In this document: in pieces, positions 1-10,339 of the stretch
Layout: every line of letters starts with the position of its first letter
How positions within the stretch are numbered: position 1 is the stretch's first letter
Source: Colius striatus
Taxonomy: Eukaryota; Chordata; Aves; Coliiformes; Coliidae
Direction of reading: 5' to 3'
DNA length: 64,000 nucleotides
Assembly: GCF_028858725.1 (NCBI RefSeq)
Contig: NC_084761.1
Span: 19,560,501-19,624,500 of the forward strand
Notes under the pieces: model-generated
The model's input: the letters and a program-made list of their open reading frames with translations, nothing else
Databases searched by the model: none
Told to the model about the DNA's origin: nothing
Made by a program: the position numbers and the translations under genes

Positions 1-2089
1 GGCTTAGGGGAAAAAAAAGTGTTTTTTCCAGGTATCACGTTCTCAGTGAACTAATGATTCAATAGACAACTAAGACTAATTAAGGTTTTAACTTGGTAGC
101 AACTTTCTAAGCAGTATTTGGCTTGACTAAAATGAGTCACTGCTCAAGTGGACACGGAATCTCCTCATGTATCAGCAGGACCTGGCAGTAACACAACTTA
201 CCCAGTTCAGTTTCACCACAGCAGCGAAAGGCTCCTTGGAACACCCAGGGTTCACTCACCTGAATAAATGTGGCTGCTTTACTCTTATCCCCTTAAACGC
301 ATGTGTCTGCATAAACATATATTAATAAGTGAGCATCGCACAGAGAAAAGCTAGTAGGACATGTGTTAAGGAAAGGATTGCCACCATGTAGATATCACTC
401 TTGTTAGCTTAGTCCCACTAGTCTGCTTCTGAGATTTTCCAAGTGCCCTAGGTTAACCAAAACAAGAACATTTCCTATGTTTGGCACAGAGGACACAGAT
501 CCGAACTGTTCTTGGGGCACAGAATGCAAACACTGACCAACTAGGCATTATTTTCCTTTTGAGACAACTACCAGATAACACCTTAAGAATTTGCTACTGG
601 GAAATTGTTATCTGAATTCTCAGTCCTCCTGTGACCTTGTTATGTGTGAGATCTACCCAGCCATCTTCTGAGCATTGGCCAGCTTAACTCTCAGCACTGC
701 ACCACTCCAGGAGGTGTTTTATTACAACGTGCTTCCCTGTGTACCCACTGCAACTCTGCTCACTGCAGAAGGGATTTCCTGCACTCCACCCTAAATATAG
801 GCAGCAGTACAGTCCAGGTCTCTCCCCTCCTGTCACAGTAAAGTTATGTCTAAGACACTCTTTGGGAATGCATTCTGTGTATCTTTCCTAAATTATTTTT
901 ATTACTTTCATTAAGAGCAAGCTTGGGTGAAGGGAAAAAAAACAGAAACAGAGAAGCTGTACAGACGGGAAAAGAGAAAGTAAAATAGGAATGAACCACT
1001 CAGAGAAACATTTCGGATACATCCCAGAAAGGTAAGAGAACAAAAATTTCTTAAAGTTAAACCTTCTGAATTACTGTTATGAACATGATTCCTCTGATAC
1101 CACAAGCTAACTCTCCTGTGGTATGTGAAGGAGAACTTAGCACGCAGAACAGCTGAGAATGAGAAAGAGGGCACAATGAACTGTCAGGCAGAGGCAGCAG
1201 GGATACAGCTTTCAGAGCACTGACACTGAGAAATCTCAGTGAATGATTGATGAGTAGAAATATTCAAGGCCTGTTGTCAACCAAAACCAACTTAATTTGG
1301 GTAACCAAATGGTGTAACATAGAAATTGGGGGACGATGTAGCACAGCTGGTTATATCAAACACCTGGACTTTACTGTCATTCTTGATTTTAAATGCCCAT
1401 CATCCTGAATCTTTTACTTCACAGAACAAATTGCTCGGCCATGGGAAAATCTTTCATACTTGTCACATCATCTTGGAGAAACGCTCTCACATTTTGTTTA
1501 ATGGGACAAAAGACTTTCCAAGAAATCTCATGGAACCTTACTGGAGGGAGGGACAGGTGGGTGAGGATAATCATTCAGCACAGTTGTCTTCAGCTTTGAA
1601 AACAAGAGTCAGATGATACCTAGTGAATTACTTTTTTTTTTAATTAAGGAAAAAAATATTAAAGCATCTAGCAAATAATCCCCCATTTTTCTTATTCGGG
1701 TAAAGCAAATCCTTTGGAAGCGTCTTCACTACTGTAACTGGGGTTTTCTGGTACTTTACAGAATACACAGGGGAAAAAAAAAAGAGATAGTAATCATTAT
1801 CTCCATTAACCAGAGATTTTTCTTGTAAGGTGCACATACAGCTCCCACCAGCAACGATAATCCTCAGCACTTTTTAACTTCATGTTACTTCTGGTCTCTA
1901 TTTTAGCAAGGTCTGTGACACGCAGGTCTACCTGAAAGACACAGCTGATCTTCCCCACAGAAACACCTTTCTCCAAAGGTTTCTCAGATGCACGCCGTGT
2001 CTTTTTCAACAGTATTCTCTTCCATGGCAATAATATACAGTAATCTTATTGTATACGTTGTGTTACGAGACCTTTAACTGTAGGATCAG
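1..2089. other. Upstream flank of PAQR3, no supported gene
   Basis: AT-rich sequence with no long open frame, no recognisable exon, no RNA gene and no repeat family that I can name. Short open frames occur on the - strand at about 1806-2030 and 1640-1870. They lack homology I recognise and are treated as a weak finding, not as a gene. The sequence turns abruptly GC- and CpG-rich after about 2090, where the PAQR3 promoter region begins. Confidence 0.6.
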
Positions 2090-2483
2090 TTTTACGCGTG
2101 TTGGCGGCGCAGCATTTTGCACTGCTTCCCCCCAGCTCGGGGCACACCACACCGCAGCCTTCTGCCTCAAGACGCCGTCTCTATTTTCTGAGGCTGGTTT
2201 CTTTCCGAAGCCTTCCAGAAAAAAACCCACGAGCCCCTCACTCGCCTCTAGCCGCACAGTTCTCCAACCTGCATGGCTGCAGCGGGGGCGCCTCGCTGGC
2301 AGCCCTCCCTGCCCGGAGGAGGCGGAAGCTCAATGGAAGACCTGCGGCCCGGGCCGGGACCGACCCCACCGCCTGAGGGAAAGCGGCGGGGCCGGACTCG
2401 AACCCTGGCGCGAGGCGCCGGGCCGCGGCGGGACACGGCGCCCCCGCCCCAGCGCCATGTGCTGGCGGCACCGCGCAGGCGCG

Positions 2484-2519
2484 GCCGCGCCGTGACGCCA
2501 TCGCCGCGCCGTGACGCCA
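2484..2519 (+). repeat. Direct repeat of a 17-base promoter unit with CRE-like core
   Basis: The 17-base unit GCCGCGCCGTGACGCCA occurs at 2484-2500 and again, identical, at 2503-2519, so the TGACGCCA cores sit 19 bases apart. A third partial unit (GCCGCGCG) starts at 2522. TGACG is the half-site bound by CREB/ATF proteins; the second half here is CCA, not TCA, so binding is uncertain. Confidence 0.6.
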
Positions 2520-2604
2520 CCGCCGCGCGTCGGCCGGCGCCCGCACGGGCAGGTCCCGGGGCAGCGGCGGCGGGCGCTCCGGACGCTCCGATGCGGCGGC
2601 CGCG

Positions 2605-2789
2605 ATGCACCAGAAGCTGTTGCGGAGCGCGCACTATATCGAGCTGGGGAGCTACCAGTACTGGCCCGTCCTGGTGCCCCGGGGCATCCGCCTCTACACT
2701 TACGAGCAGATCCCCGTCTTTCTGAAGGACAACCCCTACATCACGGACGGCTACCGCGCCTACCTGCCCTCACGCCTCTGCCTCAAGAG
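2605..2789 (+). CDS. PAQR3: PAQR3 coding exon 1
   Basis: Encodes residues 1-61 and two bases of codon 62 (Ser), the cytosolic N-terminal region with the conserved SAHYIELGSYQYWP stretch. The donor is AAGAG|GTGACG. An upstream ATG at 2591 is out of frame and overlaps this start. The following intron (2790-2893) is only 104 bases and very GC-rich. Confidence 0.96.
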
Positions 2790-5700
2790 GTGACGGCAGC
2801 CGCCCCCCCGCCTCCCCCAGCTCCGCGGCGGGCCCGGCGGGTCGAGCCCCGGCTCACCCTCCCCCCGCCCTTTCCCTTTGTGTCTTCCCGCAGCCTCTTC
2901 ATCCTCTCCAACGAGACCGTCAACATCTGGAGCCACTTGCTCGGCTTCGTCCTCTTCTTCACGCTGGGCATCTACGACCTGACAGCTGTCCTGCCGGCCG
3001 CCGGCGCCTCCCGAGAGGACTTTGTCATCTGCTCTGTCTGCCTCTTCTGCTTCCAGGTAGGGCCGGATGGCCGCCGCGCCGCGCCGGGCCGGGCGTGGGC
3101 TGGGGAGCGTGGCCTGCCTGGGGAGGGAGAGCACTGAGGCCCCCTCGCCGTGCTGCCACACGCACTGTGTGTGCTGCGTGCCCTGCAGGGCAGCACAGCA
3201 AGGTGGACTCACGTCACACCTGGGAAACTGTGTTGTACATTGTGCTGCTTTTAAAGACAGCCGACAGGCTGGGTGGTCGTGAGGATTTTGACCTGAGTAA
3301 TGCACAGAATAAACCAGGAAAGACTGAATGTGGCTGGCGTAAGGGGAAGTGTGAGAGGAACTACTGCACAGCTTCAGCTGGGCCTTTGGGTCCAGGAATG
3401 TCTGATGTGGCTCCCAGACAACAAGAATTGTTGCTGGAAAGGGCCACCCACCAGAATGTGAACATCAGCCGTGGCCCAGTGCTGGACTGAAGGGGCAGCA
3501 GTGCTCATCTGACTTTTTACCTGTTCTAGGCACCAGCCGCTGTGTTAGATTAAATCTGTTTTCACCAGACTTCAAGTGTGTCATCCTTTGACCACTGAAG
3601 CTTCTGCCAAGTACACTGTCCCTAAAAAAAACGTGAAGAGCTGATGAGTACAGGATGCCTATGCTTGGCCAAAAGCAGGGAAAACTCCCTTGCTGGCTTG
3701 CAAAGCACTCCTGTTATGCTCTTCCCTACTGCTGACAGTTGCAGAGAAACACAAACAATCTTCAGGGAAATAACGCGATGCCAGCCTAGAAGCACGTAAG
3801 CAGCCTGTGTGTAGAAGTTAATTTTTTCTGCATTCCCCCACTGAAGTAACATGGGTGCTGGGCAATGAGGGCACATTTAGGCTTTGGTTTCTGCCTGTGG
3901 TAGTTGGGCCTAGCAGAATTCATCATCCCACGGCACTGATGCAGACGTGGCCCCACTCCTTTCTGTATGGGCCCCTCACTTGGCCTCATAGTCTAGGCCT
4001 CAATAGCCCATTTTTCTTAGCCATGCAGCTTGGGGTTGTCACATCCATGTTCTCTGTTCCTTCTTCAACTTGCTAGAGAAGTTTATGTTAGTTTCTGATG
4101 ACTGCTGGCAGAATTCATAATGGCCTACACCAAGGTGCACCGCAAAACCACATCAGAGGTCAGGGTCAGTCGCCTGCTCTAAGCTTCAGAGTTTAAGCTC
4201 ACTATGCTCCCTGTTAATGTTTAAGAGAGTAATGCATCCTTGTTTGAACATTTGTATAGGTCTGTATGCTTTGCTCAGTAGGATATCACCTGTTCTGTTG
4301 CCACCGCTCAGAGAAGACCAGCCGCCGGTGGATGGCGTTAGATTACGCAGGAATTTCCGTGGGGATCCTGGGCTGCTACGTGTCGGGGGTGTTTTATGCG
4401 TTTTACTGCAGTAACGTAAGTCCGAAGCGCTCGGTCACCTAACGCGTAGTTCCTGCGGTCCCGTTGTACCTTCCACGCCGTAGGAAAGGGGTTCACTGCA
4501 GGATGTCTCTGTAGAACATTAATCAGGAGACAGAGATGGAAACCAAAACAAGTTCCTTCTGACACCAACAGAACTTTGCTTGCTGAAGTGATAGGCAAAC
4601 TGAGGTTTTCCTCTCAGGCTGTCGTGGAACCACAGGATCATTTTAGGCTGGACAAGACCTTCACAATAGAGTCTAACCATTACCCCAGCACTGCCACATC
4701 CACCACTAAACTACATCCCTCAGTGCCACAGCCACATGGCTTTAGAATCCCTCCAGGGACAGTGACTCCACCAGGGCACTGGGCAGCCTGTTCCAATGCT
4801 TGACAACATTTTTGGGGAAGAAGTTTCTCCCAGTCTCCAATCTAAACATGTCCTGGTACAACTTGAGGCCATTTCCTCTCATCCTGTAAATCACACAAGC
4901 CTCAAGAAAATATTTGACTTCATATGAAGATAGGGAAACTTTACAGGTCCTGCCCTTGTCAGATGTGTGAGGCTGATGATGGGATGTGTCCCCGTCACAA
5001 GTCATGCAAACATCATTTCCTACCAGGTAGCTTACATCGGGCAGAAACAAGCTTGTTTTCTCTTCATCTAATAGAGGACAAGTCAAATCATCTCCCTTCG
5101 AAGGTCTCTGCTGAGGCAGAAGTATACTTGTTTTGCTGAGGGCACTGCCTGGAAGAAACGCTGTTCTGCTGGCCGTTCCTGAGCAGTAGAGTCCCTTCCT
5201 CTCGCTGTCAGCTGACAAATCTGAGTCATTCATTCAAACCCCCCGGTTTGTGCTCAAGCAGTGGCAGAAGATTGGATGCATTTAGTAACATAAAGTTTCT
5301 ACCCAGACGTGACTTTGACACAGGATGGGAACACCCACAAACTTGCTTTTGTTTCTTTTTTTCCCTCAGTACTGGCGTCAAGTGTATTTAATCACCGTGC
5401 TGGCAATGATCCTGGCAGTATTTTTCGCTCAGATTCATCCCAGTTACCTCACACAACAGTGGCACAGGCTGCGTTCCATCATCTTTTGCTCCGTGTCTGG
5501 ATATGGAATTATTCCCACCATCCACTGGGTTTGGCTCAACGGTGGCATTGGGGCATCTATTGTACAGGTAAAAGAAAAAAACGTAAGGAAATGAGATTTC
5601 TCTTTTGCTTTTCACTTGCCATCTTCAGTCCTCTTACATTTTGGGAAATGAGGGGAAAGCAGCGAGAAGGAACGTTTCTTTAAGCACAGAATTCTTTCAG

Positions 5701-7543
5701 ATGATAAAATCCAGATGCAAACACTGAGAACTTTATTGAGAAGCAGTAAACAGGTTGAGCAGATTAGATCTGCTTTGTGGATTTAAAAGGGCACCAGGAG
5801 AAGGGAAACTGGGTACATGTGTGACAGAGCAGGCCACGTAGGGGAACTGCAGCCTTGATCACCCCAGGGAGAGGGACAGGAGCAGAGTGGGCTGTGGAAT
5901 GGGAAGCAGTCTGTCAGGCTGCACAAGCGCTCTGGGCTGTCCACCTTCACAGCTTGAGAGGGGAACCAGAAGATACTATTGGGATGATTATTTGCTTCCT
6001 CTTCTGCTCCCTGGGTTGGCAGAGAAAAAAAATCAGTATTTGCCTACTCTGCCCTCTGTTTCTTACACAACCCTCACTTAACATCACTGTCAAGTTACCG
6101 AACTATTTTGCTGTTCTTGTTTTCCTTAGAATTAGGCTCTGAAAAACAAGCAGTATAGTACAGCTGAACACATTAAAGTCTTCTCCAATATGAAAGGCCC
6201 AGAAATCACTGAAGTTAGCCAGCAACCTAATTGTGTTGAGGGAAACATTTCCTCTTCATAGTGAGCAGTAACTGTGTGTGTTCTTAGGACTGTCAGCTTG
6301 GGGCATGCTTTAGCCCAGTCCAGACCTGCTGTTGAACAAGGAAGAATAACATTTGTAAATATATATATAGCCTTTAGACAGGACACTGAACACTGGCCTT
6401 CTCAAAATCAGACAAACAGTACTTGTCCCCCATTGTAGTTTCTCCTGGTATAGCAGAAGGGGTGGTGTGGTACAGATTTTGTTTCTGTGCTTCAGAAAAA
6501 TGCTCCACTTCTGGTAACAAAACTTTCTGTTAAGGAAAACTAAAAGCTACTAGTGAATGGGTTGCTGGAGTATTTACCATCCAGTATGTAGTGCTCCTGG
6601 GGCCTGGGTTCTAGTGACTGCAACCCCAGCCTGTAAATGAGATGTGGCACCGAAATCTCAGTTAACTCTGGCCGCTCTGCATAAGATGATTGTTTTGGAA
6701 GACATCCTTTTATGGGCAGGTCTTGTATCTGCTGCAGGCTGCACAGAAACACAAGTAACTTGTGTACTGAAGCAGATGTGTTGTGATGTAAGTTGCTTCC
6801 CATTCAGCTTTTCCCAAACTCTGGCGTTTGCTTCCCTGTTGGATGTTGTCCGTCCATGGCACAGGCAGGGAAGTAACGCTCGCTTTTGTCACACCTTTTT
6901 CTTTTTTTATCTTTAGGGACTTTGAGGGGGTTTTTTTCTATTTTTACCTTCTAACAGAATAGGAAAGCTTCCTTTTCTTTTGCAGGAGTTTGCACCACGT
7001 GTAGTTGTCATGTACTTCATCGCTGCTGTAGCTTTTCTCTTCTATATTTCCAAAGTCCCAGAAAGATACTTCCCAGGTAGGAAATTCTCTTCTGGCTGTT
7101 TTCTGGGGTTTTTTCTGCAGTTAAACTTCCTGCAGTGTCACAGTCCGTGCTTTGAGTCCTGAATTTCCTGTGAGACAACAGGTTGACTGCATTCCCCATG
7201 AAGTATTCCCATATAGAGTACAAGCATTGCGTGTATTTGCATCAAAAGAAGGCAGACAGCTTCTGATCGAGTTCATTAAAGAACTTTCACTGCTGCTCAG
7301 CAAGTGGAGTATGTAATTGAGCTCTGGAGGAGAGCAATTGTTAATTGCACTGCACAAGAGTTTGCCAAACCTCACACCTTACCCTCTTTCTTCTCCGCAG
7401 GACAGCTGAACTACCTCGGCTCAAGTCACCAAGTCTGGCACGTCCTTGCAGTGGTGATGCTGTACTGGTGGCACCAGTCCACCGTGTACATCATGCAATA
7501 TCGGCACAGCAAGCCCTGTCCCGAGTACAGCACAGACTTGTGA
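2605..7543 (+). CDS. PAQR3: PAQR3 (RKTG), progestin and adipoQ receptor family member 3, complete coding region
   Basis: Six exons join to 936 bases, 311 codons plus TGA: 2605-2789, 2894-3056, 4260-4415, 5370-5567, 6986-7076 and 7401-7543. All introns are GT-AG and the frame stays open. From memory, the length equals that of human PAQR3, and most of the sequence matches it. Seen: a seven-helix hydrophobic pattern and the PAQR signature residues. The first signature, E69/N72/W74/S75/H76, is in exon 2. H126 and D144 are in exon 3. The H274xxxH278 pair is in the last exon. In the adiponectin receptors three histidines at the equivalent places bind zinc. Known for the family: PAQR3 sits in the Golgi membrane, sequesters Raf kinases and dampens ERK signalling, and also anchors other Golgi traffic regulators. 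The start is chosen because MHQKLL is the conserved N-terminus; its context has G at -3 but C at +4. The gene is transcribed towards BMP2K, tail-to-tail. Confidence 0.97.
2894..3056 (+). CDS. PAQR3: PAQR3 coding exon 2 (first PAQR signature, TM1-TM2)
   Basis: Encodes residues 62-116, acceptor CCCGCAG|CCTC, donor TTCCAG|GTAGGG, ending in phase 0. It carries the NETVNIWSH signature and the first membrane segments. The next intron (3057-4259) contains nothing I can name. Confidence 0.96.
4260..4415 (+). CDS. PAQR3: PAQR3 coding exon 3
   Basis: Exactly 52 codons (residues 117-168), acceptor TTGTATAG|GTCTG, donor AGTAAC|GTAAGT. It contains H126 and D144 of the second signature and a membrane segment rich in Gly and Tyr. 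It is too short to stand out as an open frame and was found by matching the spliced frame. Confidence 0.95.
4625..4900 (-). mobile_element. Old CR1 LINE 3' fragment in PAQR3 intron 3
   Basis: Read on the + strand this begins with the reverse complement of the classic CR1 3' end (CACAGGATCATTTTAGGCTG, then the AAGACCTT and TCTAACCATTA words). It continues through the CR1 3' UTR and tail of ORF2 to the GAGGCCATTTCCTCTCATCC segment. On the - strand the phrase KHWNRLPSALVESLSLE is a recognisable CR1 ORF2 C-terminal remnant. Many substitutions indicate an old, inactive copy. The boundaries are approximate; similarity fades after about 4900. Confidence 0.85.
5370..5567 (+). CDS. PAQR3: PAQR3 coding exon 4 (central membrane segments)
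   Basis: 66 codons (residues 169-234), acceptor TTCCCTCAG|TACTGG, donor GTACAG|GTAAAA. Encodes conserved helices with WRQVYLITVLAMILAVFFAQ and the IHWVWLNGG turn. The next intron (5568-6985) shows no further feature. Confidence 0.96.
6986..7076 (+). CDS. PAQR3: PAQR3 coding exon 5
   Basis: Residues 235-264 plus the first base of Gly265; acceptor CTTTTGCAG|GAGTTT, donor TTCCCAG|GTAGGA. Contains a hydrophobic segment and the conserved KVPERYFPG loop that precedes the zinc-ligand helix. The intron that follows (7077-7400) is 324 bases with no feature seen. Confidence 0.96.
7401..7543 (+). CDS. PAQR3: PAQR3 coding exon 6 and stop
   Basis: Residues 265-311 and TGA at 7541-7543; acceptor CTCCGCAG|GACAG. 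Carries the SSHQVWHVLAV signature with H274 and H278, the last helix, and the C-terminal PCPEYSTDL tail. Only the last few residues differ clearly from what I recall of mammals. Confidence 0.96.
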
Positions 7544-10335
7544 ATGAAGGTACAGCAGTTTTCATGCTTGGGGCAGCAGGATATTCTAGCAAGTATTGCA
7601 AGGTTAAACAGTCCTGCTTTTCACTTGTCACACGTTTCAGTCACCCTGCCTCATGAGCCTCCCCAGAGAACATACTGCCTGGTGTGATCCTTGCTGTAAA
7701 TGAGGAGGCTGGTCTTGCTGCCGGCGCTCTGCTCCTCTCTGCCACTGTGTTGCATGAGGCTCCAGGAGGCTGCCGCGCCCCTGAGCGGGGCTTAGAAGCA
7801 GGTTGGACAGAGGTCTGCCACATCCCTTTCGGCTCTGTTGGACAATTTTAACAGCCTTAAACTATCATTAGTATTTCTTACCAAGCCGCCTTTTCGTTGG
7901 GCTGTTGTCAGGTTTCCAGCCTACTATCCCAGCACTGATGTTTGGAAATCAGGCAAGAACTGTTCATTTCATACATGTAGTGACTCAACTTATTGCCCCA
8001 CTGTATTTCAGAGGCACTGAACTGACTTGGAGGGTCTGGACCTTACCTGATGAGCTGAGCTATGAAGTTAAGCAGCAAGGCGGTTGCTTTTCTGACTTCT
8101 GGACTGTTACCCATTCACTGGGACAGCAGTGCCCAGGATCTGACACTCGTTTCCCATCCAGCAATCAAGTGCAGAACAGGTCTTCCTGGAGCGGGGCAGT
8201 GGAAAGGTGGGCTGTAACACTACTCAGCATTCGGACCAGCAGCAGTATTTTTTTCCCTTTGTAAGCACGGACAGCAGACACAGTTACCCCTGCTGAGCTA
8301 ACAGGCCCAGGTTTTCAGGTTTTGTCCAAGTACAGAATTAAGAAACTGCTCCTGATGGCACACCTGTAAAACCATAGTAACCATGGGACTGGGGCATAGA
8401 TGTGAATCACAGTGGTACAGTGTGTTGCATCCTTCAGAGTCTTGGTCTGAGTGACCTGTTTATGCTTCAGCATCACTACAGTAACCTATAAACTTGAACT
8501 CAGTGGACTACTGTACTTTTCTCAACAAGCTCTTTTCCTTTTTCTGGGAGGTAAGGTTATTTGTCACCCACCATCACAATATCTGCATTTCAGATCTTGA
8601 AAATCGCCTCAGTGCCAATTAATATAAGAAGTTCCTCTAGAACCCCTCAGTAATTTGGAATTAGCGTTCTAAAATATTTCAGGAGTAGCAATAAGCCTGT
8701 GTGTTCATCTTTGCCACTGTTTTGTAATCAGTAGAGCTGCTAAGCATCTTTAAAGTTAATATTTGTTGAACAGGATTACACACCTCACACAGTGACCCTG
8801 CTGGGAATTCACATCCCTGCAGCCTGGCCTCAGAACGTGTGACATACTGCTCTGCACTTGCAGACCTTGTTACTGAACATGACTTGCTGCCATGAGCTTT
8901 CCCAGTAAAAAGGTTGTTTTTAGGTTTTAGAATGTGTCATGAAACCATCTCTTACAAACTCAACATGAAAAAGGCAGATTGTGAGGTGGCTGTAGCTCAC
9001 TGTGATTAACCTCATGGTTAATGGGTGCCAGTTGTTTAAATGGGATTGGAATTCTTTGGATTTGTGGGTTAGAATCAACATTTTAAAGTGGCTTCTGTGT
9101 AACAGCTGTGCTTGTATTGACAGTTGAGTTCAGCAGGGGTAGCAAATGCTGCTGCTTTGCCCCATCAAGTGTTACCATCAGCCATTTGGAAATCCCTGCG
9201 CTTTGTTCAAGGTGCTGTTATGACCCAGTCCCACGTGGTTCAAGTCTGGGACTTGAGCTGTTGAAGGATGCAGTGGCATTGGCAGGACTGGCCTTAGAAA
9301 GGAGGAGATATCCAAAGGGATTCTGCTTGGACTGCAGGCAGAAAGAGTCTGTCCAGGGATTATTAACCATCTCAGCTTCCCTGTTACCTGCAGTAAGGCC
9401 TTTGATACAGTCCTAGCATCCCTCACATTCTGCAGTTGTTGGGCAACAGCCAGCTTAATCCACATGGACAGGGGTATTGTACCACTCCAAATCAGTTGTC
9501 TTACACCCACAGCCAAGGAAAAGAGGTCACTGCCTCCTAGGGGGAAGGAAAGCCTTTGGCAAACCCTGCTGAAAGCTGCACAAGACAAGGAGCCCTTACT
9601 GAACTCTAAGCCTTGTCCATGTGATTCTATGTTATGCCATGTCTCCTCTCAGGAAGGGTTTTGGCTGACTCAGGGGAAGGCTGGCTGGTTGCAGGCCCTC
9701 CTCAAGGCCCTAGATGCCACCTCCTCTGTGGGCTGAACAAGTCCTAGTCTCTCATCTTTGTGTGCCAAGGCCATGGGGAATAGCCATGGAAATGCAGCAT
9801 CAGGTACCTGAACACTCAGGGGGCAGGTACTAAGGTTTCTGCTGGTGTGCTGGAGAGTAATGCTGACCATCTCCAGAGTTCAGGGTGGTGGTTGGGGGTG
9901 TTTTCTCAACTCCAGAAATGAGCAGTGGCAAGAACTTGGCATTTAGGATTCAGCTCCCAGACCTTTGAGCCTTTCAGTGGAAACACTGATTTTTTAATTT
10001 TTTTTTTAAACTTGAGAGCCAAGCAAGTTTCAAGTGCACTAATTACTACTGCTGAAGCCTGACGAGGCACCTGCAAGTATAAAAGCCTGTTTCCAGTGTT
10101 ATGTGAACAATAATATTTCAAGGATGTGTTGTGTATTGGAAGCATACTGACTTTAGAGTTTGCTAATGTGGTTTTTTTTAATATAAACTCTGTAACTACT
10201 CCAGCAGTTTGCACTGGCTAAGGAAACTGACTGCCAAGCTGTACATTTTTATTACCCTGACAGAATTTACCAAGCTGCATGCTCGTCTTTTATGTACATA
10301 CTGAACTTGTAAATAAATTTCAATTCATTGATGTT
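7544..10335 (+). other. PAQR3: PAQR3 3' UTR (probable extent)
   Basis: Non-coding sequence continuous with the last exon. The first good AATAAA on this strand after the stop is at 10312-10317, followed by a T/G-rich stretch, so cleavage near 10330-10340 is the simplest model and gives a UTR of about 2.8 kb. Nothing else is coding in it. A possible decayed retroelement scrap lies near 9290-9430. Confidence 0.6.
10312..10317 (+). terminator. PAQR3: Candidate PAQR3 poly(A) signal AATAAA
   Basis: Perfect AATAAA preceded by AU-rich sequence and followed within 30 bases by TTGATGTTTACTTGG. A second AATAAA on the same strand at 11110-11115 is an alternative, more distal choice. Confidence 0.6.
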
Positions 10336-10339
10336 TACT

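Larger units (their letters stand above)
2090..3130. promoter_or_regulatory. PAQR3: CpG island covering PAQR3 promoter, exon 1 and exon 2
   Basis: GC and CpG density rise sharply compared with either flank, and the island includes the first two coding exons and the 104-base intron between them. No TATA box is visible near the start codon, as expected for a broad CpG-island promoter. Candidate elements upstream of the ATG are an NRF1-like site at 2472-2483 (CGCGCAGGCGCG, one mismatch from the usual palindrome) and two CRE-like TGACGCCA sites at 2493-2500 and 2512-2519. The transcription start is not determinable; the 5' UTR probably begins somewhere in 2270-2590. Confidence 0.75.

Noticed and set aside
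2238-3305. Several long open frames on both strands in the CpG island
   Set aside because: GC-rich sequence has few stop codons. The Arg/Pro/Ala-rich translations are low-complexity and overlap PAQR3 exons 1-2 in other frames.
4742-5233. 163-codon - strand open frame in PAQR3 intron 3
   Set aside because: Its C-terminal part is the CR1 ORF2 remnant; the rest is unique intronic sequence without a recognisable pattern.
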